Assembly (NCBI RefSeq): GCF_037042795.1 | Contig: NC_089648.1 | Coordinates: forward strand, 52,106,201-52,170,200 | Direction of reading: 5' to 3' | Source of the DNA: Molothrus aeneus | Lineage: Eukaryota; Chordata; Aves; Passeriformes; Icteridae | Length of the DNA: 64,000 nucleotides | In this document: positions 50,442-64,000 of the stretch, piece after piece | How positions within the stretch are numbered: position 1 is the stretch's first letter | Layout of the letters: each line of letters starts with the position of its first letter | Notes under the pieces: model-generated | Databases searched by the model: none | The model's input: only the letters and a program-made list of their open reading frames with translations | What the model was told of the DNA's origin: nothing | Program-made: the position numbers and the translations under genes

Positions 50442-50777
50442 CTGTATGAGGAAAGAACATAACAGTGAGGCTTCCAGCTTCTGCAGAAGGTTTCATTAAG
50501 AAAGCATCAGCACAAATTATCCTTAACTTACAGAAATAGTCAGTGGGGGAAGGCTGAATGTACAAAGAAAACAACTCAGCACATAGGAAGCTGACATTTC
50601 CTAGATTTGAACTGCACACTCAACAGTAACAACTTCAAAAGATAAAAATCTCATGTGGAGCTTGTTGGAGATAATCGACCACAAGGATTTAAGACTGGTT
50701 GTCTTCTGTCATGTCCAAAACTACATGTACAATGTTTTCCAGGGGAAGAAGGAAAGGTTCCTAACTTCAGCAAACAA

Positions 50778-50797
50778 TTTTTTTTTTTTTTTTTTTT
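50778..50797. repeat. Poly(T) run, 20 bases
   Basis: Homopolymer in intron 1, about 340 bp upstream of exon 2 in the transcript direction (A-rich on the SNX9 strand). Confidence 0.9.
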
Positions 50798-51288
50798 AAT
50801 ACAACACATATTCCAACTCCAATTTGGGTAATGGGAAGTAGTTCACAGAGCAAGCAATTCAGAAAAAGAAAAGCAAGTAACTGCAGATGTAAGTAACCAC
50901 TGCTGTGCATAAAATGTAATATGTAAAATTATGTTTTGAGACTCTATATGGGAAGAATTATGCAAATGCAGAAACAAGCAGTGAGACTAGACTTGTTATA
51001 CCTGGCATGAGGAGGGAGGGAAAAACAAAACAAATCTAATTTTTAAGTGTTTAGATACACAAAGGCTTTGTTGTGCTTTGACTCTGCTATTACACTACAT
51101 AAAGAAATGTTTGAAACATTTGGTTTTACTAATAACATCATTCAGTGTACAGCAACGAGTTCCTTCTTGTACTTGGAGGGCGAGGGGAAGAAAAAAAACT
51201 AACCAAAAAGAAGCATTTTCAAAGTATATTCAAAATATTATTTTATTGTCAAAGGAGACAATATTTATATAACAAAATAAAATAATTT

Positions 51289-51309
51289 CTTTCTTTCGTT
51301 GAAAGAAAG
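51289..51309. repeat. Inverted repeat (9-bp arms)
   Basis: CTTTCTTTC and GAAAGAAAG around GTT. Intron 1. Simple-sequence composition makes chance likely. Confidence 0.8.
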
Positions 51310-51385
51310 CTATGTGATAGGAAAAAAATACTGAAAGACAGACATTTACCATCAAGTCTTGCCTGTCTCAAAACTGCAGGTTTTA

Positions 51386-51407
51386 TAATCCTCAAAATTG
51401 AGGATTA
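51386..51407. repeat. Perfect inverted repeat (10-bp arms)
   Basis: TAATCCTCAA and TTGAGGATTA separated by AA, with a third copy of the AATCCTC word at about 51411. Intron 1. Confidence 0.88.
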
Positions 51408-52345
51408 CAAAATCCTCACCCAGACACAACTTCATACAGAAAACCAGAGGAAAACAGAACTTCCCACCCCCACATTTTAATTTCATGAGTATCATGTGGA
51501 AATACTTCTGGCCGGTCAAAAGATACTTTTAAAAACAGAGCTGAGAAAAAACCATAGATGTTTCAGCTGTTCAGCTGACAAATCTAACCCCAAACCATGT
51601 GCACAACAAACCGAACACTTGGTCTTCTCCAAGAGAAGCTGCTCTCCAATACTAGAGCAGCACAACATTGCAGAAAACCATGCGTCCTAAGCACGCTGAA
51701 TGCTCCCTTGCACGAAAACTTTTCCCTTAGAATGGAGGCTTTCAGCACTTTCAGATTATGCCATGCAAAACAGAGATGAAGAGGTAAAAACTGTGTTCAA
51801 TAATAACACTGCTTTCTTTCCAGCAGCACATCTGGCCTCCATGGAAATATAAGAATAAGCTGCTTTACTTTCCTGAAAATGAACTGAAGAGAAACAGCAC
51901 ACCTCTAGAAATACAAGAACATTTTAAGCAGGGGTGTAAAAAGCACCACGCTCCAGAGCTCTTCCCTCAGCAGTAGCAGATGGAGGTGTTGAACATGTCC
52001 TTTTTCCAGCAGGTTGTCAAAATTTATCCACTTTCTGCAATCAATTTACAGCACTCAGATGCTGGGCATCTGAATCATGGGAAAAGCAGCTTTCTTAACC
52101 AGGGAGTCTTCTTAGCCTTTTTCAAGTAATACACCATAATATTAAATTCTTGCTTCTATTCACAGGAATGATGAGAGTTTACCAGAAAAAAAGACAACAG
52201 ACAAATTTTATCAGCCTTCAGAAAAACTGGCAAAACATCCCCAGACCAGACTGGAAAGGTAAAATGTATTTCTGTCTAACAAAAGAACAGATGCAAATAA
52301 CTAGATTCTCCAGATACAGCAGTGAAATTAAAGTTACTCAGAGAG

Positions 52346-52362
52346 AAAAAAAAAAAAAAAAA
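52346..52362. repeat. Poly(A) run, 17 bases
   Basis: Homopolymer in intron 1, flanked by purine-rich sequence. Confidence 0.9.
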
Positions 52363-55300
52363 GGAAGTATTCAGCTTGTAGAGAAAGAAAAAAACAAGAG
52401 ATACATAGAATTTATTAAAGTCATTGTGCTGAAGTCCACTTATTGACCTGCTCTGGACACCTGTTTCAAAAGTCAGAAAAAGTAGAAAACAGGGAAAAAA
52501 TTACAAACAAACCTTGCTAACTACAGTTTAAAAAATTGAAAAACAAATTTTAAAAAAAACAACCCATTTGCAATGCTACAGAAATGGATTATTACAAAGC
52601 ATTAAGAATTTGAGGTACATCTGAAACCTGGTCTGTATATTGACATTTCAAATACATTCCTCATCTTTTTCTGCCAGTACTCTCCATTTCACCTGAATCT
52701 CTAGGCTCACTTGCCTAGGCTGGAAATGAAGACCTTAAGAACTTCTGGCAAATAAGCTTTAACATTACCCTCCTAACTGTTGAATTTATAAACTCAACCA
52801 ATTCCAAAGTAAAACTAAGTGACTAAATGTTTTTGCCCTAACTATTAAGTGTATAGTTAACAATGGAAAGCCCCCTAGGCTTTTCCTGGACAGATATATC
52901 AGCCCAAATCTACTTAAATTTCTGACAATCAGTTCCAAAATACTATAAAATGGAAAATGGTTTGACTTTCCAATAAGCCTTTTCCTTCTTACCGGCCATA
53001 AATATTGTGTATTTGCAACTCATGCAAAACTGCAAATGGGCATGGAAAAAAGCATTTAACAAGAAAAGGATTTTAGCTCCTTGGCACTGGAATACACACA
53101 CTGAATACTAGGGCTAAGCTTAGGGACACTTTGAATATTCATAAAATGGGAATCTCTGATGAATTCCAGATCATAATCTGGATCAGTCCAGATTAATGAA
53201 CACCAAGAAGAGAACTTCTTCAAAACACAGCTTAGAAAAAAAAAATTGTTACAGTAAGTGTTGTGTTTCATATTTACTTCTGATCATGTACAAAAGAATC
53301 AAACCATCCAAGAACTACAGGAACTTCAGAAATTAAAATACTTTGTTAGTGGAATAAAGGCCAATAAAGGCCACTGCTTCATTTACAGAATACTGCAAAC
53401 ATGTAAAACAAGAAAGAACCATTACCAAATCTATTAGCTATAAGAAAATTAATTTCATCTACTGGTTGCATGTATATCTCCCCTCTCTCACCATCACCTC
53501 TGCTCCAAGATACAAATGGTTCTATATTCTGAAGCTGTTTTGTCACTTCCTTTGAGAAAAAAACCCTGCTAATCCAAAAAGCTTTAACTGATTTCACTGA
53601 CCAGAGAGCAGGCCTGGGTCTTGTACTGTAAGCTACTGCTCCCTTTGCTCAGGTGGCAACAGAGCATCTCCACTGGGAATTTGGAACACATCCTGACGTT
53701 CACCTCATGCTCCCTGGTGTGAGGAAAGCCTGGCATGGATTAAGCAGAACCCTGCCACAGCACATAGCAAGAGGGAAAGGGTTCTCTGATCCCCAGCATC
53801 CCTGCACCTCTGGCATATACTGCAGTTTCTCCAGAATGAGAGGGAGCCAGCAGTTTTGTCTACAAGTCCAAGATGGGGGAAACTAGTAAGAGTTAAAGGA
53901 AAATTAGCTTTTCTGCAGTATGGATATAGAAATTTAGACTGTAATAAAGGAAATAAAAAGGAAACTGGTAATTCTCAGTGTTGTATCAGCATTCTTTGGA
54001 GCTTGTTCTACCTGCTGTAGTTACACAACTGGACTCTAGTTTCCCAATTTACAGATTTACTGACTTACTACAGTGTGAAGCCTCCCAACACTGAGCATTG
54101 CAATCAATAATTATTATTGTCTTTTTAGAATTATGATAGAAGCATACCTAGGAATATTAAAACACCAAAGATTCCCCACACTGAAAAGCAGTTTCTAGAT
54201 TAGTGAAATATATTCCTCTTCAGGCATGGAGCAGACTTCACCTCCCTCCACTACTTCTGTCTGAGTTGAGTGCTTCCCTCTTCTTTCCATAATATTAAAA
54301 TCCAAAAGGAAAAAAACCCAACAACAAAAAACCAAGCATTTGACCACTTCTTTCTGAAAGCAGACATAAGACTATGCAACTCTACCTGACAGTGTTAAGG
54401 CTCTTTAGCATAAATGAAGTGGAAGGAAGTTGTCTAGCAAAAATCATTAAAATAAATTTCCAATGAAAGGTTACACTATTGCTTCACTAAGTTACTAGAT
54501 GAATATCCAAGATCTCTACAGACATCCTGATCCACTGGCTCCTGCTGGGTGCCCCCAGAGGTGATAAAGCAACAAAAACACCTATTCCTCACAAGAAGAA
54601 TTTTTCTGCCTTTTCCAAGATATTTCACTCAAGGCTAGGCTCACATGGAAAAGCACCTTACCCCAAAATTGAACGATCTTGATGTGCACAGGCCACACTT
54701 GCCTGCATTGCAGTTCAGCTGCAGCAAGGTAGCTCTGTCATGGAGAAGGACAGTGGAAGCCCCTGTGTATTCCTCACCAGCCATAAGGACACAGCTTTTA
54801 CACCACCTTCCCTGCCTCAGCCTTCCTTGAGATGAATGATCAACGACCCACATAGAATGACTACTGGTTTTTCTTTAAGTTCACACTTCTGAAGCAAAAT
54901 GTTTTTGTAATGCTGGATTTCCTGCCTGCAATGCAACAGTTCTGCATCAAAGTATGTTTTATAGCACAAAAATTGGAGAAGCCCCTCAAAAACTGGACAC
55001 GCCTTTGAAAATGCTTTCCCTACGCACAGGACTTCATTTGTATTAGGAAGAGATCTAGTGTTACACCATAGATTATCTGTTTCAACCATGTGTTACAATT
55101 TAGGAAACTTGTACCACAACTGCTTTTCTCGGTCAGCAGGCAGTGGCAGATAGTACAAAGGAAATATCCATAGAAGTTTCATGGCATGAAAATCCCGTAA
55201 CTGCACATGTTTCTCTTCATAGTTGGCACTTCAGCAGTTCAGAGCTTCAGCCACCCTGCACTGCTCTTGTCAAGAGACAGGGATTCACAGGTTTAAATTG

Positions 55301-56846
55301 CTTGTTGCCACTGTCAGAAATACAAGTGCTGTACCACAGCAGCAAGATGGCAACACGTCATGCTGGTGGCACCAATTCCCATATTGACAGAAGGAGGATC
55401 AAATTCTGGATTTCTCTTTTAGGAAGTATACGAGGCAGATAAGTGCAGGTTTCTCTAAAACCTGCATCCACTGGAGGAGCAGAAACCATAATTTGGGAAG
55501 CCTGGCAGAATGCCAAAAATAAATAATTTAAATAAAGAAAAGTTAATCATTAGCATTGGCTCTAAACAAGTCAAAGTCCACACATTTTAAATGGCCGTGT
55601 CAATGAGAAGACTTGAACTTTTCTTCTAGGACAGCAGCCTAAGCTTTTAGCTGGGATTAACAACAAAGGGCTTTTGGTCACCTCAAGTAACTCCAGTAAC
55701 ACATCTGGTATGAATAAACTTCAGAACAGCTTGCTACAAAAACTGCTTCAGTTAGTACAAATATTCTTCAGTAGGTATAGTAAGCCTTTGAATCTGCTGC
55801 TTGTGAAATACTGATAAGCATTATGTTGCTCACACCTAGAAGTATAGAAGAGGAAAATGCATTTATTTCCTCCCAGACTTCATTTTATTAGTTATCTTCT
55901 AAAAGCTTTTTGGATGTCGGTTTGGTTTTTAGTACATTTTTTGTGAGGTCTCTTTCATTAGGTTTTTTCAGAATTACTTTTTCCCACAAATATTGCTTTT
56001 AGAAATAAAATATTCATTCTAAAGGGCAGTTCTAAGAGAATAAAACAGAAATAGCATAGCTGCAATACAGGTTGGGATCTCAGGATTGGAGAAATTAAGA
56101 AAGCAGAAAGAAAATAAGACAAAAACCTAGCTGCAAATACATCACTTCAGAAATTAGCAGTATATTCTGATTACTTCCTAAAGAATGGTTCAAAATGAAG
56201 CATTTAGTCTAAAGAGTGACAATATTCTTCCACACAAAAAACAATTAACTTAAAACTATTTTAGCATTTTCTTTCCTCTGCTAATCTTTCCCGGCATTTT
56301 GCTCTGTGATTACTGTCTGTAAAAAACTAGTGGTTTGTAGGTATTTTACTGCTTAGAATAAGTGCAAGACATCTGACCTGTTATAAGCTGAAGCAGAAGC
56401 CTTAAACCCCTAGCTGTTCTCACTGTGCCAGTGAAGCTCCAGGGAAGACTCAGGGTAGGCACAGATCTAAAGGACAGCTTAGCCATTGTTTTGTCTCACC
56501 ATTCACAGACTACTTAAGTTGCCATGTTTTAATCAATGCATCTTTGAAAAAACTCTCCCAGATCAAAACACATGCTAAGTCCCTCTGTGGAAATTATGGG
56601 GAATTCTGCAAGAAGTTTAAAAGGGCAGGTGTCCAAAATGCTGAGAAAAACAGTAAGAACACAGGAATACAGACAGGAGCCCCTCATGTCTTTCCCCCCT
56701 CAGAGGACTGAGGACACCAGCTTTCTTCCAACAGTGCCTAACATTTTGGTTGATCTAATAATTTCCCTATCCTTTAGCCTGAAATCTAAGCTTGTTCAAA
56801 AGCTAAGTGCCCCAAGTCTGAAGAGATTTGCATCATCTTCATCACT

Positions 56847-56978
56847 GAATCACAGAACCATAGAATGGTTTGGGTCAGACTGACCTTAGAGATCATCTTG
56901 TTTCAACAACCTTGCCATGGGAAGGGACACCTTCCACTACACCAGGCTGCTCAAAGCCTCATCCAACCTGGCCTTGAA
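56847..56978 (-). mobile_element. CR1 LINE 3'-tail fragment
   Basis: On the plus strand it begins GAATCACAGAACCATAGAATGG and continues with the CR1 tail pattern TGCCATGGGAAGGGACACC, TTCCACTACACCAGGCTGC and CATCCAACCTGGCCTTGAA, which is the reverse complement of a CR1 3' end. The element therefore points the same way as SNX9, in intron 1. Confidence 0.88.
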
Positions 56979-59900
56979 AATATAAAAAACATTTATACTA
57001 CCAATGAAGGAAACATCCGGGGCTATGATTTGACAAAAAAATGTATTTTCATTTTAGTCCCTCTATCAAACTCTATCAGGCTGCAAGGCAAAGTGTGCAT
57101 TTGGATAGCCTATGCAGAATTATCAAGTGGCTCCTCAGGTGCTATGACTCTCAGCCTGGAGAAGCAGCTACTCTCCGTCCTGACTGTGGTAAAGAAATGT
57201 CTACGTGTTCCTCTCACAGGCTTTCCTAAGAGACAAGACACAACCCAAAAATTGACAATAGAAGAATTAGAGGACACAAGGGACACTGTCTTCTAAGACA
57301 GACTCCTACAGAAACAGCGCCTTGGGAATTCGAGAGATTATCCATTATACTAGCAGTATATTTACTGACAGTGAAGTGATAAAGATTTATTATGAAGGAG
57401 ACACCAATGTTTATCTTTCTAACTACTATAGAGAAACTGGAGAAAATGTATATTGCTTATATTGGGCTAGGCATCAATTCTTGTGCATGTGCTCAGCAAC
57501 ATCTGCCTAGAAAACTAGCTTGAAGAAACTGGAACATTTTATACTACGATTTTATTAAACAATAAGCAAAAAATAAAATTCACTTATTTAATTAAGACCT
57601 CCCTTTAGTATTAAATTTCTTCTCAATATGATTTTGTTTTGCTTTTAGCAACATCAGAATTAAAGCAAACTCAACCAAAAAGTAAAATTAAATTCAGTAA
57701 AGAACTCCACTTCTGGATGAAGAGAGAAGGTCACAATATTCAGGTATCATTACTCCAAGTTCCCTCACCAGCTCTAACTGCTGGATCCTCACATTACAAA
57801 TGCACATTAAAAATGCCTCTTGATCCACTGGCTCACTTTTCTCTGGGCAATTTTTCAACTCTAAAATAAGTTCACTAGCCTGCAGCTAATAATTTGAAGT
57901 CAACAGTACTGACTATAAGCATACTAGAACTAAATTAAACACAGACAAAAATCTAAGAAACAAGGACTGGTGTAATTTCTTTCTGTTAGTAAAATATGTT
58001 TGCAGACAGGTGCAAAACTCAGAAGTTGCATGTGCCTACAATATTTCAGGCAGGTATTTAATTAAGTATTTATACTGGATTAAAATGTCTATCTCATATT
58101 GGAATTGACAACAAAATATAAAGTGTTTCCAAAAAGTACAAACCACAAAGTCTGACACCTTTATATGGTAAGGGACAGGAAGGCAATACTCAATTTCCAC
58201 CAACATGCATGTGGTTTAAACCACTGGCACTTCTAGAATTAGAATGGAAGAAAGAAGTGTCTAGGCAAGTGTTCAAGTGTTAAAGAGACTTGGAAATGTT
58301 TCCTGTAGTAATAAAGACAACAGCTTACTAGCCACTTCAGCAACTTGGGCTTTCCTCAGTGAGGACAGATTAACTCTTCAGATCGACCACACAGGACTTC
58401 ACTGTCTTGCTGAAAATAATTTTTGGTCATGAAAGACCACCTGAACTCAGTTCAGGCTAGTCCCACAAATTTTTTGTTCCATATTTTATTTTTGATTCAC
58501 AGAACATGAGCTTCTTTACAGCTGTCTACCTGTCAGCAAACATCACCACACCCCAAAGCTCAGTGAAATGTGCTCCTGGCCAGCATTACAGGCAGAATGC
58601 ACTTCAAGAACTTGCATTCAAGTGAATTCCTACACAGGAAGCCTCTTGTTCTACTCAAGCATCTGGAACTAAAAGTCATTGATGCAGAACAAGGTCTAAA
58701 ATGGTTATATGACTAAGATCTCTTAAAAGTGGTAGAGTAAAACAGATCTCAAAATTGTAAGATGTTGAAAGAAATTATAGCTTCTTTCCACACAGTTATA
58801 AGCCAGGTGGGTAGATAACCATGCCACAGAGCATGAAAAAAGCAAAGAGAAACTGTGATGTTTTCCAGATTTACAGCAGTGCTTAAAAATATTTAAGTCT
58901 GAGACTTATCTATAAGCAGTTTAGTGGTTTAAAAAAGCAGCATATTTTCAGAATAACTACCATGCACTACTAAAAGAGGTGCTTGGTTACATTTTGGTGT
59001 GTTCATATTGACTTATTTATGGAGTATTGTCAGACCCAAGAACAGAATCTCCATGCGCCCAAGCAACACTGAAGCAAGGGAAATTCAGTTGCAGAAATTC
59101 AAGACACCCATGTGATTTAGAGATATTTCCAAATACTGACTCAGATACTCCCCTGAATCACATCTGAGCTTTCCGTTGGGTTAAGCACCTGAAAAGCTTT
59201 TTTCTTGTTTAAAACATTACTTATAAACTAGTCATCAATTAAAATGTACTGCAAAACTCCTACCATGAGTGAGGAACTCCAGTGATACCAGATCTTCTGC
59301 AGAATCAATTTACTGCACCGCTCTAAGTGCCCAGCCTTCCCCATGTTTTCCTTTCTGAATACCAACCTTTCCCAGATCCTCAGAGAAACTGGAGACTCAA
59401 CAATTTGATAACATTAATTCCAGTTTCACCAAGACTACAGCAATGTATATAAATGCAGAAGTGTATAATAAAAAGTGTATAATAAATGCAGCAAGTGCAG
59501 CATGGGTTTGTATTTATGGATGTCAGGCAGGATGCATTTATCTCAAGTGTGATTAAAATCTCTGCCTAGATTAATCATTACTGTATCTCTGAAATCAAAC
59601 TGCAAAACTTACAACTGTTTGCTGAACCAATATTTAATGGTGTGTTTCAGAAGCCTGCTGTGCCAAGTCCCCTGATGTTTGCCTGAAACTTTAGGGCACA
59701 GTTCTGTCCCCAAAGAACAGAGCCAGTAAGATGTGAAGGTTTCAGAAAAAGCCAGCAGCATTCACCAGAAAAATTGCCACATTGTGACCTACTCATTAAG
59801 ACAGCTTGTAGTCACACAATAGGGCTGCCTCTAGGAGAGCAGAGATTAGAAAAAATTAGTAATTATCTTAATAATTGGAGAGGGACAAAGTTTCACTAAG

Positions 59901-62900
59901 GTTATCTAGCAAACTTTAAGCCCTTTCAGACTCAGCACACTATTACACATTGTGGATCTCAATGTACCACATGCACAGGCCACTGTAGAAGCAAATGAAT
60001 ACCTGGCAAAGCAAACTAAGTGCATGTTAAAATGATGCTGCTTCAAATAAACTTCGTCCATAAAATACAGAATGGAATAGCTGAACTACTCTGAAGTCCC
60101 AAACACTGGTAAATATTAATAGGAAAACACATGCTGAATAGCATGCTCACTGAAAGCAGTTGGGAAGGAATCTGAAACGCAGCAGGATGAGCTCTCCACA
60201 TGGAATTCTGCTAAATTCTCTGTTACTTGAGGAACCAACATTAATCAATATACTAATTTTTTCTTATAGCACAGTTTCTATTAAAAACACTACTTTGTAA
60301 AAGCCTATGTTTATTTTCATTTTATAAACACAAGTGAGGAAACAGCTACACCAACATAAATGCATTACCATTTTATCAGATGAAGCTTCTTTACTCTAGA
60401 ACTGGGCAAGGTTCACATTTTTTGGGTTCTAAAGTATCCAAGCCTACAGCTATTTTAGGCTTTTCTATTGGCAGTGTAGAAAAGTACAAGACCCTGTAAG
60501 ATTACAAACTTTATTTCATGATAAATGGCAGCTCAAATAAGCAAAGCTCAGTCATTAGACCTGGTCAGAGAACACCCAGACTTGAACTGGACATTAATGA
60601 CCTGCAATTAAATGCAATGTGCACATTAGCAGTGTAGGCGTATCCCACTTTAAGACAAAGAGTTAGAAAAAAAGAAGGAAAAGAATGCTTGGAGAGATGC
60701 ATCTAACAAATAAAAAAACAAACCAAGAGATGTAATGAATGACAGAACTGGATTAAGTCATGCAACACTGAAAGTTTGACAGAACACCTCACAAACTTTT
60801 CTTGTACCAGCAACCTTTACAGTGACAGAAAGCATCAAAGAAGTCTGAAAAGAAAGTTAGAACTTCTGCTTCCTTACGAATTACTAGAAAATTTGGCAGC
60901 TTGACAGAATGTGACAGAGCTGTTGATAAAAAAATTGTCATTCAACAACCTTCATACAAACATCCAAGACTGTGGTCTAGTTATTTGCAGCAAGGAAGAC
61001 ATTTAATTTTGTATTCCACAAGCAATCATTTTCAGAAGAAAAATATAGGGCTATTAAGGAAGGAAATTACAGCACTGCTGAAAGAAGTGTGCTGTAACTA
61101 GGTAAGCACTAATTACATTATATTATCATATGTAATTGCAATATTCAGTCACTGAATTAAACCTTGACCCCCCGCCCAAAAAACGAACCAATGTAGTGGA
61201 GGAAATAAGACATTTAAGCTTCACTCTCAAATCCCATGAAGCTATAAGGTGAAGTGAAGCACCTCATCAGTCATTGCCTCACTGCTGCAGAAAGATGAAT
61301 TGTATAGGCTCTTCAGGCAATACTAGAATTTAAATAAGAACTAGAAAAAACAATAAATGTAATAGCCTTATATCAACTGTCTTTCTTCTGGAAACCAATT
61401 ACATGATCACCATAGAGGGAAAAAAACCCCCCAAACTCGTCATATAGAAGGGAGGTACAGTCTAAAGCTATTCTAAGAGTATTTTTATAGCTGTTCTTGC
61501 AAATTAGCCATTTTGTTCTGTCAACCAAGAAAGAAAACACTTTGCTTGAATTGAGATGACAACTAATTTTTGCTCTGAACAATGAGAACTGCAGTCTCAG
61601 AAGGCTGGGAAAAGCAAAGCAAGTCCAAAACCTATTGTGTTTAAACAGAGATACCATGTGAACACACAAAATAAAAGCACAACAGTTCCCATGCCAAGAA
61701 TGAGCAGATGGCAACTCAGAGCAGAAGTCAGTAACTCAATGACAAGTCATAAGAAATAAGACCCATCAACCAATTCTTCACCAGTCTCCACCTTTTTACA
61801 GGAGTGGGACTGAATGATTTCACCTGGCAAGTCCCACTTGCAGAAACCCTGGGCCAGACATGGCTGCCTCTCCCCAGATGCAGCTGTTTTGCTTGGGCTC
61901 CCCAGAGACCTCCCACAGGCTGCACTGCCCATCTTCTCACCACCTCCTCCTCCTTCCAGCCACCTATTTTGCACATTGGAAACCCCTCCCATACAGTGGC
62001 TTCCTTTAAAGGGCAGGACCTTGGGGAAGAGCTGCTGTAAAATACAGGAGGAAATAGAGTTTTACCCACAAAACACATGTTCACACACAGTCACTGGTTT
62101 GACTTTACCCAGCACATTTCTATGAGCACACACCCCAGCAGTGCCCAGGATGGCTCATGTGCCCTTCATACCATGCCATGTCCCAAATGTCTCCTCACAA
62201 CTACACAACAGCTGGACCAGGCTGCATAACGGCAACTCCCTACAGGAAAAGTTGTTCCTTGTGCCCTTCTCCCCTTAATGTGGGTCTTACAGAGGACTAT
62301 CTGCCAAAGTTAAATGATTCTGGTCTTGAATGTCTTTTTCTTTTTTATATATATTGTTGACAGAGGTTTCTTATTCATACAAAGCTCAAAGATAAAGAAG
62401 GCTTGGGAAAGAAAGTGATAATGCTCAGAGTTTAAGTTAAATTTTCCTGTAAGCAATATGCCTTTTTTTTCTCTCTTCAGTAGTACTTGAATTTTGCTTA
62501 TTGGACTACTACAAGATTGCTCTGTTGTTTGAACTTTCAGTCACTTGGGAAGCTCCTTTCCAATCATAAACTGCTGAGAAATGCAACTAAATGGAAATGC
62601 AACTAAAGAAAATAAAAGCACAAGCTCTGATTTTCAGCCCTCCGAGAACTGTAAAGTGGATTCGGAGAAATTGTCATTGTGAAACACGCTTTGAAATAGA
62701 AGAAGTTTAGCTTTAAATGCTGAACAGTGCAATAGCTATTTACTTAAAATAATTCTAGATATCAAAATGCTCATCTGGTCTACTGCAGGGCTGGTTGAAA
62801 CAAATCACTCCCACTATTTTACAGTCTCTTCTCTATTACCAGCTTTTAAAATGTTTTGCAAGACTGCTTCCAACATCATAAATGTTACAATTGCTTGTAA

Positions 62901-64000
62901 ATTTAATACAGGAGGGAACCCACGTATTTGAAATGCCGAAATTCTCAAGTGATTTTTACTTTGGTGATCTCTGTAAACTCTGAAATTTGCCAGATGCCCT
63001 AATCAAATAAGGAGAGGTTTACTAAACATTCAGACACTCTTCTAGGACTTTTTTCAAGACCTGAAAATCTGAGGAGGAAGATAATTCAGAGGAAAACCTT
63101 GAAAGAATGCAGTAAAATAAACCTTCTTACCAAGCTACTGTTACCTGTAAAGCCTTATTGCTGAAGTAATACCAATATACGAGAAATTCTACCAGAGTGA
63201 AAACTTGAAACTCTGAATCTATAAAACAGATGTAGCTTATGACATTTGATACCAGACTTCCTTCTCTTTGGCTGCTGTAATCATGTTTTTAAATGATGAC
63301 CTCTGGTAATGAGTCTCTGATGACTCTGCCTAGGTGCTCAAAATAACTTTGAAAAACTGAGTCAGAGGAATCATTACTCAAGCACAGCATCACTCAGAAT
63401 CTTACCAGCTTTCCAGCACAGAAATGAGAAACCTTGAACTGGTAATTGCTGCAATGTAACATAAACCACATATCACTGAATCTTTAAAAGACCATAAGGC
63501 CGGACAGAAAGACAAAAGAACAGAAAATCTGTGTCTTCGTAAAATAACTGTACCAGTTTTCATGCTCATCCTAGCATCTCACTCCTCCAACAGGTTAGGA
63601 ATCTGTGGTTCATCTGCATTACCAAACATTTTGCCCTTCTCTAATCATCTTGTTTCCCCTTAAAAAACAAACCACCAAACCAATTTAATCTAAAAAGCCC
63701 CAGGAAGTACCCCCACATCTAATTAATACTACCCTAAAAGATCCAAACAACATTTTACATCATTAGACTGTAACATCAAAATCATTGCTTCACCTAATAA
63801 TTTTGTTCCATCACAATTTACATGCACAGATCATCTGTGATCTCATGTTTTGAATTATGTCTTGTTTTACTGAATTTAAATAATGGAGCATGATTGGAAT
63901 GGATTGAATGGATTAGGACGTGATCTGCATAGAAGAGGATGGATCATCCCAACTCACAGATGTCTTAAGATTTATTAACTGAATCTTCCTTTAAGATGAG

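Larger units (their letters stand above)
50442..64000 (-). other. SNX9: SNX9 intron 1, partial (runs off window)
   Basis: At least 13.5 kb without a coding exon. It contains homopolymers at 50778-50797 and 52346-52362, inverted repeats near 51289-51309 and 51386-51407, and a CR1 tail at 56847-56978. There is no CpG-rich block and no ATG exon with a matching donor was seen, so exon 1 and the promoter should lie beyond base 64000. The GC-richer stretches at 53590-53890 and 61780-62060 have open frames but no recognisable domain. Confidence 0.8.

Noticed and set aside
53593..53890. GC-richer patch in intron 1 considered as an alternative first exon
   Set aside because: No in-frame start codon followed by a phase-0 donor compatible with exon 2 was found, and CpG is scarce.
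56865..57296. 143-codon plus-strand frame, the longest in the window
   Set aside because: It starts inside a reversed CR1 tail, lies in intron 1 of SNX9 and resembles no known protein.
61728..62125. Overlapping 78-118-codon frames in a GC-richer patch of intron 1
   Set aside because: Open on both strands at once, as expected from stop-poor GC-richer sequence; no domain or splice logic.
1..64000. CRISPR arrays, operons, prophage or bacterial-type defence systems
   Set aside because: Spliced vertebrate gene structure and CR1 elements show this is avian nuclear DNA; no such arrays are present.

Overview
This is vertebrate nuclear DNA, almost certainly avian. It is AT-rich, has very low gene density, and carries a CR1 LINE 3' portion of the type that dominates bird genomes plus several CR1 tail fragments. 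The species cannot be fixed from the window.

One protein-coding gene is supported: SNX9 (sorting nexin 9) on the minus strand. I traced 17 coding exons (exons 2 to 18 in the usual vertebrate numbering) between 50441 and 9230. Every junction has a GT donor and an AG acceptor, and the phases join without a break. The exons add up to 1791 nt, which is 596 sense codons plus TAG. With the usual four-residue exon 1, which lies beyond base 64000, the protein would be about 600 aa, against about 595 in mammals. The order is SH3 domain (exons 2-3), acidic low-complexity linker (exons 4-6), PX domain (exons 7-10) and BAR domain (exons 11-18). SNX9 couples phosphoinositide-rich, curved membrane to dynamin, AP-2/clathrin and N-WASP during endocytosis.

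Layout: 1-7200 is intergenic with no supported gene. About 7555-9229 is the likely 3' UTR, with several candidate poly(A) signals. 9230-33134 holds the closely spaced exons 18 to 5. 33135-46593 is the long intron 4, with a roughly 730-bp CR1, an (AT)n tract and small tandem duplications. 46594-50441 holds exons 4 to 2. 50442-64000 is intron 1, still open at the right edge, with no CpG island or promoter.

Nothing in the window looks like a new biological system. The observations most worth checking are a CAGCAG tandem acceptor at exon 6, a U-rich tract directly behind the weak exon 11 donor, competing poly(A) signals, and a possible hAT-transposase relic in intron 4. All other open frames are short and look like chance or antisense shadows.
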